A stretch of 64,000 nucleotides of DNA from Rhizophagus clarus (Eukaryota > Glomeromycota > Glomeromycetes > Glomerales > Glomeraceae), in the NCBI GenBank assembly GCA_015698045.1, contig BLAL01000194.1, positions 744,001 through 808,000 on the forward strand, given 5' to 3'. Below are positions 49,600 to 61,103 of this stretch, one piece after another. How positions within the stretch are numbered: the first letter of the stretch is position 1; every line of letters begins with the position of its first letter. Both the position numbers and the translations under genes were made by a program. Under the pieces are notes generated by a model. It searched no databases. It was not told the DNA's origin and was given only the letters and a program-made list of their open reading frames with translations.

Positions 49600-50898
49600 A
49601 TGGCTAAGAAAAAAAAACAAACTACTACTAACAACAAGTCTTATAACAATAAAAATGACAAGCAAGAAGGAACTTCTTCAACTAATCAGCAAATTCATAA
49701 TGAGACCACCAATAGTAACATAAGTAAAGAAGTTCGATTACTACCATTGGAAGAACTTTCCAATACAGGATTTAAAATACTTCCGATTGAAATGACTTCA
49801 CAAAAGACCGTTTTTGATTCAAATTCATCTGATCCTTCTACTCTTACCTCGACCCATTATTGTTATTTTAAAAGTCACGAGTCACGTAATACGAGTAATG
49901 CTAATGATAACCTTTTACCTCCGAACAATACTCTGTTTATTTCAAATTTACCAATAGATTCAACAGAAGCACATATTAAACATTTGTTCCAAGAATGTGG
50001 GAAGATTGATAGAATTATATTTAATGGAGTTATTAAAGATGATGAATTTTTAATTAATATTGTTAATGAAGATGATAATAATGAAGGTGAAAACAATGAA
50101 AATGGATCAATACAGCAAGGAAAAAAATCTAAAAAAAAGAAAAAGAAAAAGTCAAATATGCAGGGAGGAATCGAGAAGAGTATAATTGAAAAATTTAAGG
50201 AAGGCGAATTAAGAAAATTGTTGATACCAGATTCTTCTGCTCATATTGTATTCCAAAAGTCAGAAGGATTAAAAAAAGCTCTTGAAATGACTCAAAAAAA
50301 GAGAATATGGACTATTAAAGATGGTGAAATTTCATCATTGGGATTGTCTAGTAATAATAATTTTTTTTTTTTCGTATATGTATCGATTTCTATAATAATT
50401 TTATTAATAATATTCTGATATCGACAGGATGGTTACAAGATTATAGATTACGTCGTCCAGAACAGATAATACTTCAAGAAGAAGTTGATGAATATATGCG
50501 TAAGTTTGAAGAAGCTGAATTAGAACGACATAAAGCTTTAGAAGCCAAACTTAATCAACCAGATGAGGATGGATTTATCACGGTAACAAGAGTTGGAAGA
50601 CGTAGTGCTAATACGGATGGTACAATCACCGTAACAGCTGCTAAACCAGAGGAAATTAAGAATTTAAAACCAAAGAATAAAGAATTGACGGACTTTTATC
50701 GATTCCAAATGCGCGAAGCAAAACGAAATAGTAAGTATAAAATTGATTTCTTAATAAATGTTTTAAATTGTATAGTATTGTATTATAACTTTGTTTTTCA
50801 TTCCATTTTAAGAACTCATCGATCTTCGCAAAAAGTTTGAGGAAGACAAAGAAAAGATTGCTAAACTTAAAGCCGCAAGAAGATTTAAACCATATTAA
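49600..50898 (+). CDS. RRP7: rRNA-processing protein Rrp7, 379 aa
   Basis: A UTP-C/CURI component for 18S rRNA processing and small-subunit assembly, in the nucleolus. Exons are 49600-50350, 50428-50730 and 50813-50898, total 1140 nt in frame. The lysine-rich start (MAKKKKQ) precedes an RRM-like fold (NNTLFISNLPIDSTEAHIKH, CGKIDRIIFNG, AHIVFQKSEGLKKALEM) with a low-complexity acidic/asparagine and lysine loop inserted between strands (about residues 155-190). The C-terminal Rrp7 domain follows: VDEYMRKFEEAELERHKALE, PDEDGFITVTRVGRRS, ELTDFYRFQMREAKRNK and KKFEEDKEKIAKLKAARRFK, ending PY. This C-terminus is diagnostic. The in-frame codons before 49600 look like 5' UTR, so I start at MAKKKK. 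It is divergent from NOP1 and convergent with AOS1, 123 bp between ends. Confidence 0.93.
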
Positions 50899-51021
50899 TT
50901 ATACTAATTAAGAAATTTATGTGTGTGTATATATGGCAATATTGTAGTCCATTTGACAAGCTATAATCATAATGTGAAATAACTCAATATTTATTAAATT
51001 CAGAATTCTTTCTTACATTAC

Positions 51022-52605
51022 TTAAAGAATTTTCTTTCCTGGTTGTACTTGATATATCAGTCCAGAACCTACAAATGTGCATCAAATTATTATTATATAT
51101 TTTTTTTTTTTAAAAAAAAAACTAATTTGAAATACTTGCCTTCAAAACCATCATAGACAAAGAAATTGTTGATAGGCAATTCCTTCTGTGATAACGTATT
51201 AAGAATATCCTGAGCTAATATACCTCCAATAATAGCACACACGGGCGATAATTCTGCCGTTACATTCAAAGTAAATGTCCTGAAGTTGCGATAGTTATTG
51301 AATAAGTCTACGTCTGCGAATATATTTCAATGATAAAATATAAAGCTTACCAAAGAAATTCATCAGTAACAGTTGTCACGTTAATATTATTCGAAGTAAA
51401 TAATGAATCTCTTAATGATTTTAATTTCGTTATATCATTTTCATTAGTTGTGGGTACTCTTTTTTCTTCCTGTTGAAACTTCCATAAGACTGCATTATAC
51501 AAGAATAATGTGATTAGCTAATCTAGTGGCGATTATGTGGTTGATCACTTACTTAGTATATTCCACAATACACGGGAAATTTTATTTAGTCTCTTAACGG
51601 AAACCTGATCCCAATCATTTTTCGATAACGCAGTTTCTAAACTCACAAATTCCTCACTTTTCTTTGATCGTGTTATTTCAGGTTCTTCCTTACTTGGTAC
51701 AACTGTTTTTTTCTCCCTATATAGTTAAACAATTATCTTTTATTTAAGTCACACGCACAAAATAAGCATACACGTGACTTACTGTATATAGTCATGATGA
51801 TTTAGATCACTGAAAATATATCCGAAGAAACCATATGTACAAGCCGCATAGAACTTTTTGTTATATTTTCGGCAAATTCGATCTACGTGAATCTACTTCA
51901 CAAAATGAGCACTATTTTAATTCATTGAATAGACGAAAAACGTTAAGAATCTAGTCTTACCATAGTATCAGGGTCGCTATCTGTAAGACATATTAAATCG
52001 TAATTTACAAAAAATTCCTCAGACTTTTCGCGTATGTCATCCGTATCAGTTTTCACAACTACACGAGGGTTCAAATGTCGAACACCATTTGCTGAAGCTA
52101 ATGCCCTCTTGATGGAGTTGTTATAAATTAGCAAATTATTATCTACATATTATACAACCTTAGCGTAAAGAGAAAAAGTAATTCATGTTTAATTACATTT
52201 TTTCCAAGATCTTGTTCTGTTATTAAGAATTGTGCTCCTAAATCTTCTTCCGTAACATTATTGTGATCAATGATTGTAACGGAACCAACACCGGCTAATA
52301 CGAGATTCTTGCATACTTCATTACTTAAGCCTCTTATTCCACTTATAAGAATCGAAGAATTCCGCATTCTTTTATAATTATAATCATAAATAAGATCAAT
52401 ATAAAAGTTTATGTTTAATTAGAAAACCAAATTTTTTGGAATTTACCGTTGTTGAGCTTCCAAACCCCATAGTCTTATCTGTCTATCATACAAAGCAGCT
52501 TCATCTATCAGCAGGAAAACAAATATTTTAATTGTAATTTATAAATAATAAACGAATAATCAATTATTCGGAACCTTCAGTTATTTGTAAAGTTTGTGAT
52601 TCCAT
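51022..52605 (-). CDS. AOS1: SUMO-activating enzyme subunit 1 (Aos1/SAE1), 335 aa
   Basis: It pairs with Uba2 as the SUMO E1; Aos1 carries the N-terminal half of the adenylation fold. Nine exons: 52575-52605, 52447-52504, 52197-52368, 51961-52107, 51783-51892, 51553-51716, 51351-51489, 51140-51279 and 51022-51068, total 1008 nt in frame. Family marks are ALYDRQIRLWGLEAQQRMRN near residue 14, SSILISGIRGLSNEVCKNLV (the loop usually reads GxxGLGxE), LAGVGSVTIIDHNNVTEEDL, GAQFLITEQDLGKN, FYAACTYGFFGYIFSDL and LSPVCAIIGGILAQDILNTL. There is no catalytic cysteine domain, as expected for Aos1. Length is close to human SAE1 (346). The last intron (51069-51139) has a GC donor and a T/A homopolymer palindrome. 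Confidence 0.95.
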
Positions 52606-53309
52606 TTAGAAATGAACGAAAAGATATGATATAGACTAAAGAAACAATTTAAACATTAGAACTATCGACTAAAATGGAATAAACAATCGTTGTGGAGTTG
52701 TGACGAACTGACGATCTGAATGATTAAGCACCGGTTATTTGTCATATGGTCACACAGACTTAATGTTGAGCATGTACGATTGTCAACGGGTCTGATTGTA
52801 ACGTTTAATTTACTTAGTCTCCTGAAAAGGAAAACATTCGGGTGACAAGGGCCAAGATTCATGATTCCAAGGTAAAAACAATTGGTACATACATATGGTT
52901 TTACTAATAAGGCAGTGAAACAATATTTAGTTAAAATAAAATTTCTTCCGAGAAGAAAAACCTTTCAGACCTTTTCGTCGCTTGCGAAATAACCTGTCGA
53001 TGGTTCCCCATCTCCCATTAACTTAACTGGCTTCAAAGCCCACTTAAACACCTTGTAACAGGATTCATAATAAACATTCACGTGCTTCTTTTGCGATTTT
53101 CTGCATTTCTTGGAGCTCGTTGCAATAACTAAATTTTGACTCACTCCTCGACTAGTTTAAACACCAAGCGTTAAATATTACAGTCGGAAAAAAATCATAA
53201 TATTACATTCTTTTACTTCATCTTTTATCCTAATTTACATCCTTATTTCATTCTTTTCCTCGTTCATTTGTTAGTCATTATTTGTAAGAAAAGACAATAA
53301 AATTAATTA
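52606..53309. promoter_or_regulatory. Divergent promoter region of AOS1 and OPY2
   Basis: 704 bp between two divergent starts. The minus-strand frame at 52662-52862 has no support. No clear TATA box or known motif was picked out. Confidence 0.4.
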
Positions 53310-54726
53310 ATGATGTTTTCTATATCAAAAATAAAATTGTATAAGCTCGTTTGGTTAGTGTGTATTGCTATAATATTCATAAATATAACGCCAGTGACAG
53401 CACAAACGGCACAAGGTAGGAAGAGAATATTTTTTTACTTTATTCATTCTCAAATTATCTAATATTCGATTATTTAATATAGGGAAACCTTCAGAAACTA
53501 ATAATAGTTCGCCTGCACCTTCATGTATATCGTGTGATATTCCTTCATGCCCTCCATGTGGTAATAATTCAAAATGTGTTCTGTCATTAAGGACATGTTT
53601 TCAATGTCCAAAAGCAAGTTGTAAAACATCATCAGATTTAGTGGACAGCGATAATGAAAGCGATAATAACAGGAATAACCAAGGAAATAAAATTTTATTA
53701 CCAGCGGTTATTGCTGGTATTCTTGGAGTTGGTTTTTTAGCAGGAATAGGTTATATCTCCTATGTACGGAGACGAAAAGCTCTAAATAGTAGAGGTATTA
53801 AATTAGATGGTACCGATGAAATGACTTCATTGAGTGGAGAAAATGTTATTCCAATTGCATATATACCATCAACTACGCCAACTACACCAACCACTCCTAT
53901 ACCGGGACCATCGTATCTAAGAATACGAGTTTCAAATGTTAGCGCTGGGACCACACCATTAGCCAGTCCCCTACCTCGTAACTTATGCGATGAGCAATTA
54001 ATTGATATTGCAGATGATGATGATACAGCTCCTGATATTGGCACAATATTGCAAGCGACAAAAACATCCCCTTCAGCTTCTACAGCTACTCTTGTGACAG
54101 CAACACGTGCCAAACCAGCACTTGTTCGGCTTAATACTATAAAACAGGCAACAAATAAAGAAATGAGTTCTACTCAATCTACGAAAAGTGACAATAGTGT
54201 TCCCAATACCCCAAAGACACCCATAAATAATAATACTTTCTTAAACGCTCCTTCAATATCATCAGTACCAAGCAGCCCAACTTCCATAAGAATTGGAGGT
54301 GATTCCGATACTGAACAAATGATGCCTCGTATAGATATAGAAAGACCATCAGCGGAATCGTTTCGTGCTACAAATCCAAATCAAAACACATCACAAAATC
54401 AAAATTTAAATTCGGCTACATTAGATCCAATAGAAGGTCGACAATCATTTGGATTATTTGGTAGTGATGAGGTATATAGTAATGATCCATCATCACCTCA
54501 ATTACATAGAGAGAGTATAACAAGTTCTTCGAGTTCAAATGGTAGAAGTACAATGTTTTCAGATGATGGAGATGGTGAGATCACGATCTTTTGGGGAGGA
54601 AATACACCGTCTTTCGTAACTATGACAGAGGGGGGATGTCAAATTCAAGTTAAAGAACATGGAAATAACGTAGATTCAACTAAAAAAGATCAAAATGCGG
54701 AAATAAAAACGAAGGAATCCATATAA
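53310..54726 (+). CDS. OPY2: Opy2-like membrane anchor protein, 449 aa
   Basis: In yeast, Opy2 is a plasma-membrane anchor that recruits Ste50/Ste11 to the HOG MAP-kinase route. Exons are 53310-53415 and 53483-54726, total 1350 nt in frame. A signal peptide (LYKLVWLVCIAIIFINITPV, cut near TAQTAQ) precedes a short cysteine module, CISCDIPSCPPCGNNSKC then SLRTCFQCPKASC, whose spacing fits the Opy2 domain. One membrane helix (LPAVIAGILGVGFLAGIGYI) is followed by RRRKA, giving an outside-N topology. The long cytosolic tail is Ser/Thr/Pro-rich and disordered, with possible MAPK sites (TPTTPTTP). Sequence similarity is limited to the cysteine module and architecture, so the role is inferred. It is divergent from AOS1 and convergent with MTAP. 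Confidence 0.8.
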
Positions 54727-55371
54727 AAAAAAATAAGTCGAAAAAAGGTACATAAACAATTTACACTTAAAGAGGAAAATTTTTAATTTAATTAATTGTA
54801 TAGTTTTTTCCTTTAATCATTACATAATGTATGTGTGACTGGTTAATTGGGAGTCACGACTTTAGATATATAACTTTTGGAGGGGACAAATTCCATGTTT
54901 ATCTTGAGTATAATTAAAAAATTAAAAAAAAAAATTTAGATAGGCTAGCGGGTTCTAGCTAGTTTCTTATAACCCAGTTCATCTAATCATCTACAGTAAC
55001 TTAGATTGGTTAAGAATGCATGTTACACAGGCTTCCTTTCCTTGGAGCACATTTCAAATTTTCAATTATACTATTTTTAATTCCCATTTTCTTATTCATC
55101 ACACTCAACATTCACTTTTTTAATTGTTTTCTTGCACTCAATTTTTTACATTTTTTTATACAGTATATATATACAAAAGTTCGAGCATTAAACGCATTAA
55201 ACAGAAAATATATATATATGTATGTATGTACAATATATATATATCATCTTTTAAACATAAATTCTTTTTTATTGTAAATTTTTGTAAGAAATAGAATAAA
55301 ATTTTTAATTTTCTTTATTGTTGGGGAAATGCGTCATTGATCTATTTAACTGCTATTGTAAACATATAAAG
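54727..55371. other. Convergent 3' region
   Basis: UTR-like AT-rich DNA between OPY2 and MTAP, with AT dinucleotide runs at about 55165-55245. The frame at 55020-55277 looks accidental. Confidence 0.5.
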
Positions 55372-56368
55372 TTAGAACCAATCTGATAATCCCAGTCTAT
55401 CCAAAATATCTGGGAACACGAATTCTAATTTCTTTACTTGTTCCTTATCCGTTGATTCCTTATTTGTAATAAAAGAATAATTCATGGATCCCTTATTTGA
55501 TTCAAATTTTCCATCATTTAATGACTGTTCTAAATCCGGTAAAATTGCCTCTAATAATTTTTTGGCATTCGCAGAATTTTTATTCATATTATTTACAACC
55601 ACATCGACAGTAACATCCTCTTCCCCTTGTCTCCAACAATCATAATCAGTTGACATGCAAATCATTTGATAAGCGATTTCTAATTCTTTAGCTAATTTAG
55701 CTTCAGGTATAGCAGACATGTTGATTACATCACAACCCCAACTACGATACAAATTTGATTCAGCTCTAGTACTAAAAGCTGGTCCTTCCATACATACTAA
55801 AGTTTTATTTTGATGCAAAGTACTTCCTCCTCCTTCCAGTACATTTTTATGTTTATAAATTAATTCTGACAATGTTTGATTGAATGGATCAGCGAAAGAC
55901 ACATGAGCTATTAAACCATTCTCGAAATATGTAGAAGGACGAATCCCTTTCGTTCGATCTATAATTTGATCTGGTAAAATGAAGTCTTTTGGTTTAATTT
56001 CTTCACGTAATGAACCTACAGCTGAAAGTGCTATGATAACTTCTACACCAATATTTTTAAGTGCCGCCAAATTTGCTCTTGACGGAACTTCTGAAGGATT
56101 ATATTTATGTCCTTTACCATGTCGAGATAAAAATGCAATTTTGAATCCACGTGGATCTTCAGTTATTGTAATTTTACTACTAGGATAACCCCAGGGCTAA
56201 AAAGAGAATTTTTTTTTTAAAAAAGAAAAATTTTTAATATAAAAAAACTAAATGAATTCTTACAGTTTCATGGTAAATTTCTTTAATCGTTTTTAAATGA
56301 TCAAAATTATAAATTCCGCTACCGCCTATAATACCAATTCTTACTCCATCTTCGTTATTGCTTGTCAT
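55372..56368 (-). CDS. MTAP: S-methyl-5'-thioadenosine phosphorylase, 309 aa
   Basis: It cleaves methylthioadenosine with phosphate to adenine and methylthioribose-1-phosphate, in methionine salvage (yeast MEU1). Exons are 56264-56368 and 55372-56196, total 930 nt in frame. Marks are RIGIIGGSGIYNFDHLK at the N-terminus, FLSRHGKGHKYNPSEVPSRA (phosphate and substrate site), IIALSAVGSLREEIKPKDFI, VCMEGPAFSTRAESNLYRSW, DVINMSAIPEAKLAKELEIA and STDYDCWRQGEEDVTVD. The NMSAIPEA segment with the downstream STDYD Asp is the purine-binding end of MTAP. It is a little longer than human MTAP (283), through a charged C-terminal insert (around NKGSMNYSFITNKES). Gene is divergent from the G-alpha gene. Confidence 0.95.
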
Positions 56369-56900
56369 TTTTTTTTTTTTTTTCGTCTGAATATTAAAAA
56401 AAAAAAAAATCATTTCACATGGCTTTTAAATAATCAAATAATCACATAATCACCAAATAACTGAATATGGAAAATTTTGGTTATTAAAAGATAGTAGTTT
56501 TTTCGAGGACGTGATTTGATGTGATGATGTGATGAAAACGTGACTAGAGAAATATCTATCATGTTTAGATTTGGTTACTCTGAAACACAAGAAAGGATCT
56601 TTCAGAGTGAAACATACTTTTTTTTTCTACGCTTTTTCAAAAATGGAAAAAAAATTAATTTCCTGTTATAGATTTATTTTTTAAGTTTGGGAATCAAAGA
56701 TGTGATGTTTAATTGAATGTTACATTTGTAAAATTACAATATGGCTATCCTTTTATAACAAATTGTTCTCTGTTGCTCAAAAATTCTTTAATATTGTATG
56801 TTAGTAATTATTGTCTCTCGATTCTTTTTTTTTCATTTCATTGCATTCTTGTACATTATCTCATTATCTTCATTAAACAAAAAAAATAATAATAATAATC
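56369..56900. promoter_or_regulatory. Divergent promoter region of MTAP and the G-alpha gene
   Basis: 532 bp between two start codons. Poly-T/poly-A tracts lie next to the MTAP start (56369-56410). An AT-rich leader with AATAAT repeats (56886-56899) precedes the G-alpha ATG. No further motif is supported. Confidence 0.4.
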
Positions 56901-58594
56901 ATGGCGTCATCTGTTTCAACGAACGATATGAGTGATCCTTTAAAGCCGTATATTCCTTCAAATGAAACCGCGGAGGACAAGCGTAGACGCGTAATTGCAG
57001 AAAAGGAAGCAAAAAAGAAAAGCGAAGCTATTGACAAACAAATTAAAGCTGAAAAAGAAAGACTAAGTAAACAAAAATTGGCGAGATTGTTGTTGCTAGG
57101 TAAATATGCATATATTTACATTATTTAATATTTTAATATTTTAATATTTATTATTTTGACATTTTATCATTTATTCAATCTTACAAATAGGTTCATCCGA
57201 AAGTGGTAAAACAACTGTACTTAAACAGCTAAAAATTATTCATGGAAATGGTCTTGAGGATGAACGCGAGCAATATCGAAGAATTGTTCATCTTAATGTG
57301 CTTACTGCAATGAAGGCTTTAACCAATGCTCTTACAAGTTTTGGCTATACAATAGATTCTAGCAATTCAGCTCATCTCGAGAAATTTAGTAGACTAAATT
57401 CAGTGAAAGATTCGTTGAACCGTAATTCTATTAGTGTTCAGGCAGGAATTAAAGATTCTAGATTGAATGACAATGCATTCCAATTATTCATGGAACATTC
57501 TGAAGCGATCAAGGCATTATGGAAAGATCCAGCTATCATAAAAGCTCATGAACATGCTAGCGAAATCGGCCTACAAGATTCTGCTAAATAGTAAGTGTTT
57601 TATGAATCAATGCTGGTACTTTTACTAATTCTAAATATTCTTTTTTTTTTTTAGTTTTTTAGATAATGTTGACAGATTTATTCAAAAGGACTATTCGCCC
57701 TCTGATGAAGATATCTTACAAGCTCGAGTTCGAACACTTGGCGTAACTGAACATCATTTTAAAATAGATGGCACTACGTACAAGTAAGTATAAAATAATG
57801 CTAATGCAATTTATTAAATCAATGTTATTAATTTATATTAAGTTATTTTTTCCCTCTCTTTTAGAATTTATGATGTAGGCGGCCATCGTTCTCAACGACA
57901 CTTTTGGGCGTAAGCTTCTTTTTTTTAATTATACTTTTTTATATATACGTTCTTTAATAATTTATATTTATTATAATTACATGATCCATTTTAGTCCTTA
58001 TTTTGATGATGTGAATGCCATAATATTCATGGCTGCTATCTCATCGTTTGACCAGACACTTGAAGAAGCTCCAAATGTTAATCGTATGGAAGATGCGATT
58101 CAGTTGTTCAAAAGTATATGCAATCATGTCATGTTTGTAAATACGAGTATTATCTTATTTCTTAATAAGATTGACATTCTGAAGCATAAACTTACTTATA
58201 TTAAATTAAAAGACTATTTTCCCGATTACGAAGGTATATTTTACAAATTTTTCTTTTTCTTCGATTTCCTTGTATATCTTTTACACCTTTAATCTTTAAC
58301 GTAATATATAGGTGATAATAAATTTCAAAGCGTAGCAAAATTCTTTCAAAAAACATTTATAAATTGTAATGAAAATAGTGAAAAGCATATTTACGTCCAC
58401 CTTACACATGCCACGGTAAATAATATTTATTTTAGTCAAATTTTGATATTTAATTATTTTGATGGTATTAATTATCTGTTATTTTACTATTTTTACTAAT
58501 TTCTACAAAGGATACAAAACAAATGCGTGTTATTGTTGCTTCAGTGAACGATACGGTTCAGAGAATGAACCTCAAAGCTTCGGGTCTTATCTAA
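56901..58594 (+). CDS. Heterotrimeric G-protein alpha subunit, atypical, 399 aa
   Basis: Exons are 56901-57099, 57191-57590, 57655-57783, 57865-57909, 57995-58233, 58312-58415 and 58511-58594, total 1200 nt in frame. Nucleotide-binding boxes: P-loop LLGSSESGKTTVLKQLKIIH near residue 66 (usual GAGESGKST), switch I RVRTLGVTEHHF (Arg and Thr kept), switch II YDVGGHRSQRHFW, FLNKIDI, and THATDT (usual TCATDT). The catalytic glutamine of DVGGQ is histidine here. The N-terminus MASSVSTNDM lacks Gly2 and a nearby cysteine, so neither N-myristoylation nor the usual palmitoylation is expected; it has instead a charged helix (DKRRRVIAEKEAKKKSEAID). The C-terminus NLKASGLI lacks the cysteine of the NLKDCGLF type. 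Segments such as WAPYFDDVNAIIF suggest a fungal-specific G-alpha class. It presumably relays receptor signals at the membrane, with slow or altered GTP turnover. Confidence 0.93.
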
Positions 58595-58948
58595 ATGATA
58601 TTTGTAAATTATCAGACATTCATTTGTTCAAATTCGACGTGTTTACAATTTTTTATTTTCAATATTTATCTAATTTATTTATTTCGGAAATTAGTGATTT
58701 ATGTATTACTGTTTCCAAGTTTATTTCTTTCTAAAATGTTATGAGAGGTGGATACCGTTTGATGGATTTTTATATGTTACTCTGTCGTTCATTTCAAGAA
58801 AAAAAAAAATGATGGACAAATAATTAATTAGTACAATAATTGTATTTATAAAAATTTTTTTATATTTTTCTGTGTTATATATTAAAGCATTGATTAAGAA
58901 AAAAAATTTAATTTATTAAATAACTAAATATCTTTAAAAGTTAAAATT

Positions 58949-60865
58949 TTAATTTTTAATATATCGTAGAACATTTTCAATTTTACATCCTTCTTGAATT
59001 TTATTATCCAGATCCTTTATTGTTACTTCACCTTTTGCAATTTCATTTTCACCTACAAATATTACATGTGAAGCATTTGTCTTTATAATATTGCTTAATA
59101 TACTTTTCAATGATGATTGGTGCTGAGAATGATAAAATAATGTCGGTATATCTTTATCACGTAAGGATTTGGAAAGGCTAAGTCCATAATAATAAAGTTT
59201 ATCATTCTTCGAAGAAATAATAGTATCGGTATCTGTTGAAGCGTTTTCAGATTTTTCACGATCTGGTATTATAATAATTGCAATCGGTCTCTTTTGCGTC
59301 GATAATATTTTATCATTTAGTATTATTGCTAGTCTATCAATTCCAGCGGCCCAACTATTGTAAAAAAATAGACAATAATATTATTAGTGACACATATATA
59401 GAAAGATCTTATTTAAAAAATTGTGTTCGTACCCAATTCCAGGAACTTTTTCTTTCCCGCCCATAATTTGAACGAGACCATCATATCTACCACCTGCCAA
59501 TACAGTCCCTTGAGCAGTCCCAAGATTAGCATTCATACATTTGAATTCAAATATTGTATTATCATAATAATCTAATCCCCTAACTAAACGAGGATTAATT
59601 TTATATAATATGTTTAAATTTTGAAGTCCTTGACAAACAACTTTAAATCTCTTAGCAGATGTTGAGTTATAATATTCGGTAATTGTTGGACAGTCTTGAA
59701 TAACGAGAGCATCTTTTGGGTTTTTTGAATCCAAAACACGTAAAGGGTTCGTTGAAATCCTTTTTAATAAAGAATTTCAAATAATTAATATCTTTCATAT
59801 ACTAAAAATTGAAATAATTCAGGATTAAGTTGTTACCTTCTTACACTATCCTCTGAAAGATGGCGTTCATTTTTGTGCAAATATTCTCTTACAACATCTC
59901 GATATTTCATTCGAGATTCATTGTCACCCAAGGAGTTAATCTCAAGCTAATCCAATAATTAAATTAAATAACTTGTAGTTATAATACAAAATTTTTTTGA
60001 CTTGGATGCTTACTTCAATAGAATCACCAAGCCCAATCTTATTTAAGAATGTCCAAGCTATGTCAATTACCTCAATATCAGAGGTTGGATGTTCGTGACC
60101 AAACAATTCAACACCAAATTGTTCAAACTAATTTTGTGACAATATTCTTTTTTCAGTAACAATTACGAATACTACAATAAATAATTTCTTAGATGTTCAC
60201 CTGCCTTAGCCTCCCTTTTTGGGGTCTTTCATGACGAAACATAGGTCCATAATAATAAAATTTTTGAGGGAGATCGTAAATTAAATTATTGCTAATCAAT
60301 GCTCTAACAATACCTATGTCAATTATTAAAAGTAATAAGTTTCTTTTTTAACTTCGGAAAATTCATTGGGAACTTTTTCTCCTACCAGCAGTTCCTTCTG
60401 GTCTCAAAGTTAACTTGTCGCCTCCCTTATCAACAAAGCTATACAATTCTTTTCCAACTATGTCAGAATCATTTCCTAAAGTTCGCTCAAAAACTTGAGA
60501 CAATTCTAACATTGGAGTAGAAACCTAAATTTTGTTCATAAAATATAAATAGTTAAACTTTGATTGTATAATTTAAGTAATGTATGAAAGATTATATATA
60601 TCATTACGTGGTCGTAACAATATAATTCAGCAATGGACGATGCAATTTTCAAGATGTGGCTATATTTTATATTTTCGGCTCCAAAACGATCGCGTGTCCC
60701 TCTAATAGGTCGTGCGAGTTCAATTCTACCTGGCGAATAAGTTTGTTTTAATTAATTTATCATTTAAACGGCTCAAGCCAAAATTTACCTATTAGTAAAG
60801 TTCGATATGCCTCTCTTTTGTAAACGTTGCCATAATAATTGACCGCTAAAAACAAGCCTCATCAT
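58949..60865 (-). CDS. Histidyl-tRNA synthetase, bacterial type, probably mitochondrial, 467 aa
   Basis: It charges tRNA-His. Eight exons: 60789-60865, 60608-60725, 60386-60524, 60201-60313, 60014-60127, 59837-59946, 59433-59759 and 58949-59354, total 1404 nt in frame. The basic, amphipathic start [20 protein letters not shown] looks like a mitochondrial presequence. Motifs are [10 protein letters not shown] (motif 1 region), [35 protein letters not shown] then EQFGVELFG (motif 2), [18 protein letters not shown] (histidine A loop), [14 protein letters not shown] and [11 protein letters not shown] (motif 3). A C-terminal anticodon-binding fold completes it. The wording of these motifs matches bacterial enzymes, not the fungal Hts1 type, and there is no WHEP domain. 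The acceptor before exon 2 has two nearby AGs, and only the second (GGTAG) avoids an immediate stop. It is divergent from the gene at 61104. Confidence 0.94.
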
Positions 60866-61103
60866 ATATATATATATATGTTTTTTTTTACTTAGCAATT
60901 GAAATCCAAGTTTTTTATTTAACCGGAGCTTTGTTCGATCAGTTATGAAGATCGATGTCATGTGGTAATAAAATCAACACTCTTATTGTGTTGTTTAATG
61001 AAAAAGTCATTTCACCAGTAAATCATAAATTCATTTCATCAGTAAATCATAAATTCATTTCATCAATAAATCATAAATTTATTTGTTTCCTTCTGTTCTT
61101 ACT
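60866..61103. promoter_or_regulatory. Short divergent promoter region
   Basis: 238 bp between the HisRS start and the ATG at 61104. It contains an AT dinucleotide run (60863-60878) beside the HisRS start and three tandem copies of about 20 bp with the core TAAATCATAAATTCATTTCA (61020-61080) just before the plus-strand gene. Confidence 0.55.

Noticed and set aside
49549-49600. An N-terminal hydrophobic extension of RRP7 starting upstream of 49600
   Set aside because: It would lie in the short shared promoter, and MAKKKKQ is a natural Rrp7-like start.
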